Shown here piece after piece: positions 22,801 to 30,936 of a stretch of 64,000 nucleotides of DNA; the stretch's first letter is position 1; each line of letters begins with the position of its first letter. This DNA comes from Umezawaea endophytica (lineage in GTDB: Bacteria; Actinomycetota; Actinomycetes; Mycobacteriales; Pseudonocardiaceae), in the NCBI RefSeq assembly GCF_025061645.1, contig NZ_JANYMP010000011.1, forward strand, positions 238,670 through 302,669, read 5' to 3'. Position numbers and translations under genes: made by a program. Below the pieces are notes generated by a model, which ran no database searches, was not told the DNA's origin, and saw only the letters and a program-made list of their open reading frames with translations.

Positions 22801-23982
22801 GTGCGGGTGGAGTCACCCAGCGCTCGGCCGCGCCGCCGCCGACGGATCGTTGTCCTCACCACGCTCGGCGTGGTCGTCGTCCTGCTCCTGCTCTGCGGTG
22901 CCGTCCTGGGCGGCGGCTGGTACTACAGCGGTCAACTGCTGGAGCCCGCGAACTCGCGCCCCGGCTACCCGGACACGTCCGCGGGCGGGACCGGTGGCGC
23001 GGACCAGCCCTCGGTGCTGCTGGAGCAGTCCGAGGACACCGTCCTGCCCGGCACGTGGGGGCTGCTGTGGGACGGCGGCGCCGCCCGCGTCGGACCGGTC
23101 GACGGCCGCCCGGACGGCAAGGTGCGCCGCCCGCTCATCGACGGCACGGCCCCGCCCGCGGGCACGAAGGTGCGGATGGCGACCAGCGTCTGGGACACCG
23201 ACCCGAAGGCCGCCCTCGGGCTCGACTTCACCGACGTGAAGGTCAAGACGGAGCTGGGCGACGCCCCGGCGTGGTTCGTGCCCGGCACGTCGTCCACGTG
23301 GGTGGTCGCCGTGCACGGCCGCGCGGGCTCCCGCGCCGAGGCGCTGCGGGTGCTGCCGCAGTTGCACCAACGGGGCCTGCCGACGCTCGTCGTGACCTAC
23401 CGCAACGACACCGAGGAGGGTGCCCCGGCGTCCCCGGACGGGCTCTACCACCTCGGCGGCACGGAGTGGCGCGACGTCGAGGCCGCCGTGGAGCACGCGA
23501 AGGCACAGGGCGCGGCGAACGTGCTGCTCTACGGCTGGTCGATGGGCGGGGCGATCATCGGCCAGCTCCTCGCCCAGTCGCCGACGGCGGCCTCGGTGAC
23601 CGGGGTCGTCCTGGACGCGCCGGTCACGAGCTGGACGAAGACCCTGGAGCTCCAAGCGGCCAACCGGGACGTGCCCGTCGCGATCGTGCCGGTCGCCGAA
23701 CTCGTCTCCGACTGGCGGGCGGACATCGGCTTCGAGCGGTTCGACCTGGTCGAGCACCCTCCCGCGACGAAGCCGAAGACGCTCGTCTTCCACGGCAACG
23801 CGGACGGGACCGTCCCGGTGCAGGGTTCGCGGGACCTCGCCACGGCCGCCGCGCGCCTCCAGTGGCCGCTCCAGTACGTCGAGGTGCCGGGCGCGGACCA
23901 CACCGCGGCGTGGAACACCGACGCCGCCGCCTACCAGCGGAATCTCGACGACTTCCTGAACGGCGTGATCGGCACCTCTTGA
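22801..23982 (+). CDS. Membrane-anchored alpha/beta hydrolase
   Basis: A 393-residue protein with an Arg-rich N-terminus, one membrane segment (about 15-38) and an extracytoplasmic alpha/beta hydrolase domain of the BEM46/dienelactone-like type. The nucleophile elbow is GWSMGGAI, a likely acid Asp lies in HGNADGTVPV and a His in VPGADHTAAW. Substrate unknown. The start is uncertain: GTG at 22801 or 22807, with no strong ribosome site. It is divergent from the TetR gene. Confidence 0.85.
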   Translation: MRVESPSARPRRRRRIVVLTTLGVVVVLLLLCGAVLGGGWYYSGQLLEPANSRPGYPDTSAGGTGGADQPSVLLEQSEDTVLPGTWGLLWDGGAARVGPVDGRPDGKVRRPLIDGTAPPAGTKVRMATSVWDTDPKAALGLDFTDVKVKTELGDAPAWFVPGTSSTWVVAVHGRAGSRAEALRVLPQLHQRGLPTLVVTYRNDTEEGAPASPDGLYHLGGTEWRDVEAAVEHAKAQGAANVLLYGWSMGGAIIGQLLAQSPTAASVTGVVLDAPVTSWTKTLELQAANRDVPVAIVPVAELVSDWRADIGFERFDLVEHPPATKPKTLVFHGNADGTVPVQGSRDLATAAARLQWPLQYVEVPGADHTAAWNTDAAAYQRNLDDFLNGVIGTS

Positions 23983-24108
23983 CCTGGCACAACACCGTAC
24001 GTCATGATCGAATTACGCAACGGTAGCGGCCAGTTGAGTGGTCGTGCGACCAAGCACGGCGCAGGCATGACAACATGTGTTCGCGCGGGTGAGGTTCGCC
24101 TCGCCCGA

Positions 24109-24179
24109 TCCGCCATGGTGTAAAGGCAGCACCTCTGATTTTGGTTCAGATGGTCCAGGTTCGAATCCTGGTGGCGGAG
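24109..24179 (+). tRNA. tRNA-Gln (anticodon TTG)
   Basis: A complete cloverleaf: acceptor stem TCCGCCA/TGGCGGA, D arm, anticodon stem TCTGA/TCAGA with loop TTTTGGT giving anticodon TTG, and T arm CCAGG TTCGAAT CCTGG. The CCA end is not encoded. The gap from 23983 has no other recognised feature. Confidence 0.95.
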
Positions 24180-24276
24180 CGGAACTGTCGGACCGGGGCC
24201 TCCGGTCCGAAACCCTGCGGTTGTTGCATGGGGGTGTGGGTCGCTGCACGACGAAGCGGTCGATGAGCAGGACAAC

Positions 24277-25923
24277 GTGTCGCCGGCGCTGCACGAGATG
24301 TCCGACGCCTGGCTGGTCGGCCGCGCGCAAGAACTCATGGCGATCGCTCAGAGCAGCCACCTGGCGGACCAGCTCGACGCCGCGAGCGAGGTCGACGAGA
24401 TCCTCGAAGAGGCCCAGGGCCGCGGCGAACCGCGGATCGTGGCGCAGTTGCTCAGGGCCGCCGCCGTCGTCCGCCTCGTGACCCCCGGCCTGGTCGACCT
24501 GTCCGATCCCCTGCTCGACGAGATGCTCGCGCACACCCAGCGGCACGGCCTGGTCGTCCTGGAGGCCGAGGCGCACGCGCTGCGCGGTCGCCGGTTCCTG
24601 CTCGGCAACGTCGAGGACAAGGCGCTCACCGAGGTCGCCCGCGGGCTCGCGATGCTCGAGGAGGGCCTCACCCCGGACCCGGTGCTGGACAAGCGCACCT
24701 GGAACCGGCTGCTCGCCTCCGCGTTGCAGAGCACGGGTCTCGTGCTCACCCAGCTCGGCGTGTTCGCGCTGGCCGACGAGGTCCTGGCCAGGGCGAACGA
24801 GGCCATCAGGGAGAGCGCTGGCCCGCACCAGATCTACGTGCACCTGCTCAACCGCACCCGGCTCAAGATCGGCTGGGGGCTGCGGATCGAGCGGGTCGAC
24901 AACTTCGACGAGGCGATGGCGCACTTCGCGATGGCGTCGGCCATCGCGAAGGCCGTGGAGGGCCCGTTCCGCGAGTCGCTGCACCCCGGCCGCCGCGACC
25001 GCTCGGCCGCCGACCAGGTGCCGGTGATCGGCGCCGCGCACGCGCTGGCCGCCCCGTCCTCCGAGCACCTCGACCGGCTGTGGACGCTCATGGAGCTGTC
25101 CATGTACGCCCGCGAGCTGATCATCGTGGCCATCGCGCTCGCCCGCTGCCTGGAGACCGAGCAGCGGGTCGACGAGGGCCTCAAGGTGCTCAGCGACGCG
25201 CGCAAGCGCCTCGAGCACGACACGTCCGAGCCGACGCTGATGCTGTGCCTGGTCCGCGAGTTCGCCCGCCTGTCGGACACCGCGGGCGAGGAGACCGTGT
25301 CGGCGCTCCAGAGCTACGCGACGGCGCTGGAGGTCGAGCTGTGGCAGATGCAGGAGGCGCGCACGTCGACCCTCATCACCCGCCGCGACCACGAACGGCT
25401 GACGCGGGCGCACGGCGCCATCGCGCAGCAGGCGATGCAGGACCCGCTGACCGGGCTGCCGAACCGCAGGGCGCTCGACGAGAAGATGGCGACCCTCATC
25501 ACCGGCCAGACCTACCCGCTGTCGATCGCGCTGGTCGACCTCGACGGTTTCAAGGTCGTCAACGACCGGTACTCGCACGCCGAGGGGGATGACGTCCTTC
25601 GGGTGATTGCGAGCACACTGCGCCAAGCCCTCCGGGGTGACGACATGGTGGCCCGGTACGGCGGCGACGAGTTCGTCGTGCTTCTGCCCGGCGCACCCCT
25701 CAGCGCCGCGCAGGCCGCACTGGGTCGAGCGGTGGATGCTGTGGCGGGCTTGCCTTTGGACCTCTCACGCGGGGTCACGCTGTCCGTCGGCGTGATCTCG
25801 CTGAGGCCCCGCGAGACCGCGAACCAGGCCCTGTCCCGAGCCGACTCGGCGATGTACGTGGCGAAGCGCCAAGGTGGATCCCAGGTGGCCGCCGTAGCGG
25901 GGGAAGCCGACCCGGAGGCCTAG
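24277..25923 (+). CDS. GGDEF-domain diguanylate cyclase
   Basis: Predicted to make cyclic di-GMP from two GTP. The 548-residue cytosolic protein has about 370 residues of alpha-helical, TPR-like sensory region and a C-terminal GGDEF domain beginning QDPLTGLPNRRALDEKM. The active-site motif GGDEF is intact (residues 462-466), and an inhibitory I-site RxxD (RGDD, 453-456) sits five residues before it, so product feedback is likely. No membrane segment, PAS or EAL domain is seen. It starts 97 bases after tRNA-Gln and precedes glmU. Confidence 0.93.
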   Translation: MSPALHEMSDAWLVGRAQELMAIAQSSHLADQLDAASEVDEILEEAQGRGEPRIVAQLLRAAAVVRLVTPGLVDLSDPLLDEMLAHTQRHGLVVLEAEAHALRGRRFLLGNVEDKALTEVARGLAMLEEGLTPDPVLDKRTWNRLLASALQSTGLVLTQLGVFALADEVLARANEAIRESAGPHQIYVHLLNRTRLKIGWGLRIERVDNFDEAMAHFAMASAIAKAVEGPFRESLHPGRRDRSAADQVPVIGAAHALAAPSSEHLDRLWTLMELSMYARELIIVAIALARCLETEQRVDEGLKVLSDARKRLEHDTSEPTLMLCLVREFARLSDTAGEETVSALQSYATALEVELWQMQEARTSTLITRRDHERLTRAHGAIAQQAMQDPLTGLPNRRALDEKMATLITGQTYPLSIALVDLDGFKVVNDRYSHAEGDDVLRVIASTLRQALRGDDMVARYGGDEFVVLLPGAPLSAAQAALGRAVDAVAGLPLDLSRGVTLSVGVISLRPRETANQALSRADSAMYVAKRQGGSQVAAVAGEADPEA

Positions 25924-26000
25924 TATCGGCTCCTGGCGGGAGCCAGGTCCCTCCCGTCGCAGGCATGTCTGAGAAGAACTGCTTCTAAGGGAGAGCGCTG

Positions 26001-27500
26001 ATGCTCCAGGGTGGTAGCACCCCAGGCTCCGCAGGCCCCGTCAGCACCATCGTCCTCGCCGCGGGTGAAGGCACCCGCATGCGTTCGGGGACCCCCAAGG
26101 TGCTGCACCGGATCGCGGGTCGTTCATTGGTGGAGCACGCGGTGCGCGCGGCGGCCGGAACGGAACCCGACCACCTGGCCGTGGTGGTCGGCCACGGCCG
26201 AGCAGCCGTCACCGACCACCTGGACGCCCTCGGCGTGGCGCTCGACCGCAAGGTCACCGTCGCCGTGCAGGAGGAGCAGAACGGCACCGGGCACGCCGTC
26301 GGCTGCGGCTTGGCGGAACTGCCCGCCGACCTCACCGGCACCGTGCTCGTCAGCTACGGCGACGTGCCGCTGCTGGACACCGACACCCTGCGCGGCCTGC
26401 TGGCCGAGCACGTCGAGTCCGGCAACGCGGTCACCGTGCTGACGTCGGTGCTGACCGACCCGACCGGCTACGGCCGGATCGTGCGCTCGGCCGACGGCGC
26501 CGTGCAGGCGATCGTCGAGCAGAAGGACGCCACCGAGGAGCAGCGCGCGATCACCGAGGTCAACTCCGGTGTGTACGCGTTCGACGCGGCGGTGCTGCGC
26601 GACGGCCTCTCGCGGCTGTCCACGGACAACGTGCAGGGCGAGCTGTACCTGACCGACGTGCTGGGCATCGCCCGCGGCGACGGCAAGCGGGTCGGCGCGC
26701 TCATCGCGGGCGACCCGTGGCTCGTCGAGGGCGTGAACGACAAGGTCCAGCTCGCGAAGCTCGGCGCGGAGCTGAACCGCCGCCTGGTCGAGCGCGCCAT
26801 GCGCGCGGGCGTCACCGTCGTCGACCCCGCCACGACGTGGCTGGACGCCGACGTGGAACTGGCCCGCGACGTGCTCATCGAGCCCGGCGTGCAGTTGCGC
26901 GCGGGCACCACGGTCGGCGAGGGCGCCACCATCGGCCCGGACACGACGCTCTCGGCGTGCGTGATCGGCGCGGGCGCCTCGGTCGTCCGCACCCACGGCA
27001 GCCAGGCCGAGATCGGCGACCACGCGGGCGTCGGCCCGTTCGCCTACCTCCGGCCCGGCACGAAGCTCGGCGCGACCGGCAAGATCGGCACGTTCGTCGA
27101 GGTCAAGAACTCGGACATCGGCGTCGGCAGCAAGGTCCCGCACCTGAGCTACATCGGCGACACCACGGTCGGCGTGCACAGCAACGTCGGCGCGGCCAGC
27201 GTCACCGTCAACTACGACGGCGTGAAGAAGCACCGGACCGTCATCGGCGACCACTGCCGCACCGGCTCGGACAACATGTTCGTCGCCCCCGTCACCGTCG
27301 GCGACGGCGCCTACACCGGCGCGGGCAGCGTCATCCGCCGCAACGTCCCGCCGGGCGCGCTGGCCGTCTCCGGCGGCCCCCAGCGCAACCTGGAGGGCTG
27401 GGTCACCAGCCGCCGTCCGGGCACCGCGGCCGCCGAGGCCGCGGAACGCGCCCAGTCGGCCCAGACCGTGGATCCCACCGATGAAGGGCCTCGACCGTGA
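26001..27500 (+). CDS. glmU: Bifunctional GlmU (GlcN-1-P acetyltransferase / GlcNAc-1-P uridyltransferase)
   Basis: Makes UDP-GlcNAc for peptidoglycan. The 499 residues hold an N-terminal nucleotidyltransferase domain (LAAGEGTRMRSGTPKVLH at about 17-34) and a C-terminal left-handed beta-helix acetyltransferase domain with hexapeptide repeats (GVGPFAYLRPGTKLG, NVGAASVTVNYDG). The ATG follows an AGGGAGAG ribosome site. The stop overlaps the prs start by 4 bases, the conserved glmU-prs operon. Confidence 0.97.
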   Translation: MLQGGSTPGSAGPVSTIVLAAGEGTRMRSGTPKVLHRIAGRSLVEHAVRAAAGTEPDHLAVVVGHGRAAVTDHLDALGVALDRKVTVAVQEEQNGTGHAVGCGLAELPADLTGTVLVSYGDVPLLDTDTLRGLLAEHVESGNAVTVLTSVLTDPTGYGRIVRSADGAVQAIVEQKDATEEQRAITEVNSGVYAFDAAVLRDGLSRLSTDNVQGELYLTDVLGIARGDGKRVGALIAGDPWLVEGVNDKVQLAKLGAELNRRLVERAMRAGVTVVDPATTWLDADVELARDVLIEPGVQLRAGTTVGEGATIGPDTTLSACVIGAGASVVRTHGSQAEIGDHAGVGPFAYLRPGTKLGATGKIGTFVEVKNSDIGVGSKVPHLSYIGDTTVGVHSNVGAASVTVNYDGVKKHRTVIGDHCRTGSDNMFVAPVTVGDGAYTGAGSVIRRNVPPGALAVSGGPQRNLEGWVTSRRPGTAAAEAAERAQSAQTVDPTDEGPRP

Positions 27501-28486
27501 GCGTCTCGATGTCCGTGTCCGGCACACCGAAGAAGAACCTGATGCTCTTCGGGGGCCGCGCGTACCCCGAGTTGACGGAGGAGGTGGCCAAGCACCTCAA
27601 CGTCTCGGTCACCCCGCAGTCCGCCTACGACTTCGCGAACGGCGAGATCTTCGTCCGCTTCGAGGAGAGCGTCCGCGGCTGCGACGCCTTCGTCATCCAG
27701 AGCCACTGCGCCCCCATCAACCAGTGGCTGATGGAACAACTGATCATGGTCGACGCCCTGAAGCGCGCCAGCGCGAAGCGCATCACCGTGATCATGCCCT
27801 TCTACCCGTACGCCAGGCAGGACAAGAAGCACCGCGGCCGCGAACCCATCTCCGCCAGGCTCGTGGCGGACATGTTCAAGACCGCGGGCGCCGACCGCCT
27901 GGTCTCGGTGGACCTCCACACCTCCCAGATCCAGGGCTTCTTCGACGGCCCGGTGGACCACCTGTGGGCCATGCCACTGCTGGCGGACCACGTCCGCGAG
28001 AAGTACGCGGGCAACGACCTAACAGTGGTGTCACCAGACGCCGGCCGCACCAAACTGGCCGAGAAGTGGGCAGACACCCTGGGCGGCAGCCCCATCGCCT
28101 TCATCCACAAGACCCGCGACCCACTACGCCCCAACGAGGTGGTCGCGAACCGCGTGGTCGGCCAGGTCAAGGACCGCACCTGCGTGGTAATCGACGACAT
28201 GATCGACACCGGCGGCACCATCGTCAAAGCGGTGGAGCAACTCCTCAAGGAAGGCGCCGCAGACGTAGTCATCGCCGCCACCCACGGCGTCCTCTCCGGC
28301 CCAGCCTACGAACGCCTGCAGAACTGCGGAGCACGGGAAGTCATCTTCACAGACACCCTCCCAATCCCCGTGGAGAAGCGCTTCCCCACCATGACAGTCC
28401 TCTCCATCGCCCCCCTACTGGCCCGCGTAATCCAGGAAGTCTTCGAAGACGGCTCAGTAACCAGCCTCTTCGACGGCAACGCCTAA
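27497..28486 (+). CDS. prs: Ribose-phosphate pyrophosphokinase
   Basis: Makes PRPP from ribose 5-phosphate and ATP for nucleotide, His and Trp synthesis. The 329 residues contain the class I motifs HTSQIQGFFDGPVDHL, LTVVSPDAGR and the PRPP loop CVVIDDMIDTGGTIVK. GTG start overlaps glmU. From about 28020 to the stop the gene shifts to A-ending and C-ending codons (GTA, CTA, TCA), a strand-biased drift that grows toward the hairpin element at 28680. The protein motifs stay intact. Confidence 0.97.
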   Translation: MSVSMSVSGTPKKNLMLFGGRAYPELTEEVAKHLNVSVTPQSAYDFANGEIFVRFEESVRGCDAFVIQSHCAPINQWLMEQLIMVDALKRASAKRITVIMPFYPYARQDKKHRGREPISARLVADMFKTAGADRLVSVDLHTSQIQGFFDGPVDHLWAMPLLADHVREKYAGNDLTVVSPDAGRTKLAEKWADTLGGSPIAFIHKTRDPLRPNEVVANRVVGQVKDRTCVVIDDMIDTGGTIVKAVEQLLKEGAADVVIAATHGVLSGPAYERLQNCGAREVIFTDTLPIPVEKRFPTMTVLSIAPLLARVIQEVFEDGSVTSLFDGNA

Positions 28487-28513
28487 CCACACCCACCCAC
28501 ACCCCCACCACCC

Positions 28514-28543
28514 ACAAGCGGCGCCCACCCGGGCGCCGCTTGT
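28514..28543 (+). terminator. Intrinsic terminator after glmU-prs
   Basis: A perfect 13-bp stem (28514-28526 with 28531-28543) with loop ACCC, followed by CTGCTTT, lies 27 bases after the prs stop. Confidence 0.85.
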
Positions 28544-28656
28544 CTGCTTTAAACGCGCCCACCCACCCACCGCCACCCACCCACCGGGCCCCCGGCCGCC
28601 CCCGGACCACAACGAACCCGCCACTATCCGGCCCTTCCAACCCCACCCCCCGGCCG

Positions 28657-28760
28657 GACCCCGACTCTTAGCGCCCGTCATGGCTCGCTTCGGTTGTCAA
28701 GGCATCTTTCCCGCCTTGACAACCGAAGCGAGCCATCGACACACTCGCGCGATCGGGGTT
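28657..28760 (-). repeat. 104-bp hairpin element, copy 2 of 3
   Basis: In minus orientation this copy has the same length and layout as that at 6230. The perfect 24-bp stem is 28680-28703 with 28713-28736, and the loop (28704-28712) reads GGGAAAGAT on the minus strand. Inner stem and loop are identical to the other copies; the outer 14 bp of the arms differ from copy 1 at several positions but still pair fully. The ends read CCCCGAT-like at both sides (one end degenerate). Flanking DNA is C/A-rich on +, that is G/T-rich on the strand carrying the loop motif. The unassigned part of 28544-28656 is low-complexity C/A-rich DNA. Confidence 0.9.
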
Positions 28761-28777
28761 CCCCCACCCACCCCAAA

Positions 28778-28990
28778 CGGACCCGCAACCCAACCTCCCC
28801 CCAAACAAACCCGCCACACCACCCACCCCCAACGGACCCGCGACCCCTCCCCACCCCAAACGGACCCGCGACTCACCCCCCACCCCAAACAAACGCCCCC
28901 CATCACCCATCCGAGCCCCATCCCAGCCCCATCCCAGCCCCATCCCAGCCCCATCCCAGCCCCATCCCCACCCATCCGAGCACCAATCCC
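28778..28990. repeat. C/A-rich tandem repeats beside element copy 2
   Basis: Two repeat types are visible: several degenerate copies of CCCCAAACGGACCCGCGAC (about 28778-28895) and an 11-bp unit CCCCATCCCAG repeated about five times (28918-28975). No gene is supported; the reading frames across it are proline-rich noise. Confidence 0.8.
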
Positions 28991-29024
28991 GCACCCCGAT
29001 TAGGGCTCCAACAAATCCCGGCCT

Positions 29025-29187
29025 ACACTGCTCAGGTTGCCTCGGCGAGGGCGAGCATCACGTTCGGCGTGATCGACGCGGCGGCTTTGATGCCGCGCGT
29101 GTCTGTCTTCTTCCGCGCACCGCGCTGCTCGCCGCCGCAGGCTGCCGCCCCCGCCTAGCCCGCCCGACGTACAAGGAGAGCCCCACC
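29025..29187 (+). promoter_or_regulatory. Promoter and structured leader of rplY
   Basis: A TACACT -10-like hexamer near 29030 would give a leader of about 145 bases before rplY. The leader contains two clear hairpins, one around 29068-29086 (ATCACG/CGTGAT with TTCG loop) and one around 29088-29108 (GCGGC/GCCGC). Ribosomal-protein leaders often bind their own product; whether this one does is unknown. Confidence 0.45.
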
Positions 29188-29775
29188 GTGTCCGAGGTCC
29201 GTCTCGCTGCCGAGCAGCGCACCGAGTTCGGCAAGGGCGCTGCCCGCCGCACCCGCCGCGCAGGCAAGATCCCCGCAGTCCTCTACGGCCACGGCTCCGA
29301 CCCCAAGCACCTGGCTCTGCCGGCACTTGAGTTCGCCCGTGTGATCCGTGAAAACGGCAGCAACGCCGTTCTGACGCTGGCCATCGACAGCGAGACCGAG
29401 CTGGCGCTGACCAAGACCGTCACCACGCACCCCCTGAAGAACTACATCGAGCACGTGGACCTGCTCCTGGTCCGCCGCGGCGAGAAGGTCACGGTCGACC
29501 TTCCCATCGTGCTCGTCGGCGAAAGCGCTCCCGGCACCCTGCTCACGCAGGACATCACCTCGGTCTCGATCGAGGCGGACGCGCTGAACATCCCGGAGCA
29601 GGTGGAGTTCACCGTCTCCGGTATCCAGGCCGGCACCCAGATCCACGCTTCCGACCTGGTCCTCCCCGAGGGCGTCACCCTCATCACGGACCCGGACGCC
29701 CTGGTCGTGGCGGTCAACGCCGCGCAGGCGGCTGACGCTCCCGAAGAGGCCTCCGAGGCCACCGAGGAAAGCTGA
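29188..29775 (+). CDS. rplY: 50S ribosomal protein L25 / general stress protein Ctc
   Basis: Binds 5S rRNA in the large subunit. The 195-residue product has the two-domain Ctc form: the L25 domain (residues 5-95, including TRRAGKIPAVLYGHG) and the beta-rich TL5/Ctc C-terminal domain (100-180), ending in an acidic Ala/Glu tail. GTG start with an AAGGAGAG ribosome site. It lies downstream of prs and before pth, as in M. tuberculosis Rv1015c. Confidence 0.95.
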   Translation: MSEVRLAAEQRTEFGKGAARRTRRAGKIPAVLYGHGSDPKHLALPALEFARVIRENGSNAVLTLAIDSETELALTKTVTTHPLKNYIEHVDLLLVRRGEKVTVDLPIVLVGESAPGTLLTQDITSVSIEADALNIPEQVEFTVSGIQAGTQIHASDLVLPEGVTLITDPDALVVAVNAAQAADAPEEASEATEES

Positions 29776-29796
29776 GCCCCATCACGTCGGGCAGAT

Positions 29797-29844
29797 CGAA
29801 CGGCACCCCACCCCCGCACGACCGCGAGGGTGGGGTGCCGTTCG
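29797..29844 (+). terminator. Strong hairpin after rplY
   Basis: A perfect 17-bp stem (29797-29813 with 29828-29844) closes a 14-base loop, 21 bases after the rplY stop, and is followed by TCTACC rather than a U run. It covers the upstream GTG (29835) of the next open frame, which is one reason to place that gene's start further downstream. Confidence 0.7.
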
Positions 29845-29864
29845 TCTACCATGATCAAGATGCT

Positions 29865-30377
29865 TTGAGCCCCGCCGACGTCCGGACGGTGAAGTTCCCC
29901 CGCCACGCCCGCGCGGGCCAGGGCTACGACGTCGAGCAGGTCGACGGCTTCCTGCGGCGGCTGGCGGACGCGTTGTCCGGCCGGATCAGGGTTCACCCGG
30001 ACGAGGTGCGTTCGGTGGTGTTCCACCGGGCCGTGACGGACCAGCGCGGCTACGACCCGCGTCCCGTGGACGACTTCCTCGCCCGCGTGGAGCGGCAGAT
30101 GCGGGCGGGTTACGTGCCGCCGACTGGGTTGCGCGGCGGCGAGGACCTGATCACCGTGAAGCTGCCCAGGGCGGCGAACGGCTACGATCGGGTCGAGGTG
30201 GACGCCTTCCTCGGGCGGGCCGCCGCCGCGTTGGACGGTCGCAGCAGGATGACCGCCGGCGAGGTCCGCAACACCAGGTTCAGCACGACGTCGGGTCTCC
30301 GGCGCGGCTACCGGGTGCAGGCGGTGGACGCCCTGTTGGACACCCTTGAGCAGGAGTTGCGCTTCCGTGGCCGATGA
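29865..30377 (+). CDS. DivIVA-domain repeat protein (4 repeats)
   Basis: A 170-residue protein built of four DivI1A-like repeats of about 40 residues. Each has the pattern (A/P)xDVRxVxFxR...GYDxxxVDxFLxRxxxxL, for example [13 protein letters not shown] and [12 protein letters not shown]. Single DivIVA motifs of this kind mark polar or membrane-curvature proteins; the tandem form lacks the long coiled coil of true DivIVA/Wag31. A TTG at 29865 directly precedes the first repeat; the earlier GTG (29835) is inside a terminator-like stem. It overlaps pth by 11 bases. A longer relative is at 32745. Confidence 0.75.
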   Translation: MSPADVRTVKFPRHARAGQGYDVEQVDGFLRRLADALSGRIRVHPDEVRSVVFHRAVTDQRGYDPRPVDDFLARVERQMRAGYVPPTGLRGGEDLITVKLPRAANGYDRVEVDAFLGRAAAALDGRSRMTAGEVRNTRFSTTSGLRRGYRVQAVDALLDTLEQELRFRGR

Positions 30378-30936
30378 GTTGGCGCTGGTGGTCGGCCTGG
30401 GCAACCCCGGCCCGAAGTACGAGGGCAACCGCCACAACGTCGGGTTCCTCGTGCTGGACGAGTTGGCCGCCCGCGTGCGCGGCAAGTTCAAGGCCCACAA
30501 GGGCGGTGCCGAGATCGTCGAGGGCCGCCTGGCGGGCCGCCGCGTGGTCCTGGCCAAGCCCCGCAGCTTCATGAACCTCTCCGGCGGCCCGGTCGCGGGC
30601 GCCGCGAACTTCTTCAAGGTCGCGCCCGCCGACGTCATCGTGGTGCACGACGAGCTGGACCTGCCCTACGGCACGGTCCGGATGAAGCTCGGCGGCGGCG
30701 ACAACGGCCACAACGGCCTGCGCTCCATCACCAAGTCGCTGGGCACGAAGGACTACCTCCGCGTCCGCTTCGGCGTGGACCGCCCGCCGGGCCGCATGGA
30801 CCCGGCGGACTACGTCCTGCGCGACTTCTCCGCCGCCGAGCGCAAGGAGCTGGCGTTCGAACTGGACCGCACCGCCGACGCCGTCGAAGCGCTGCTCACC
30901 GACGGCCTCGAAGCGGCCCAGAACAAGTTCCACTAA
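30367..30936 (+). CDS. pth: Peptidyl-tRNA hydrolase
   Basis: Recycles tRNA from prematurely released peptidyl-tRNA. The 189 residues start [20 protein letters not shown], with catalytic His in NRHNVGF, and contain the signatures [10 protein letters not shown] and [14 protein letters not shown]. The GTG at 30367 inside the end of the DivIVA-repeat gene is the family start. Convergent with the ligase gene, only one base away from its stop. Confidence 0.97.
   Translation: MADELALVVGLGNPGPKYEGNRHNVGFLVLDELAARVRGKFKAHKGGAEIVEGRLAGRRVVLAKPRSFMNLSGGPVAGAANFFKVAPADVIVVHDELDLPYGTVRMKLGGGDNGHNGLRSITKSLGTKDYLRVRFGVDRPPGRMDPADYVLRDFSAAERKELAFELDRTADAVEALLTDGLEAAQNKFH

Noticed and set aside
28680..28736. 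Short peptides such as LSRHLSRLD read from all three hairpin elements
   Set aside because: They come from the invariant hairpin sequence in whichever frame is open; they occur in different contexts and have no ribosome site.
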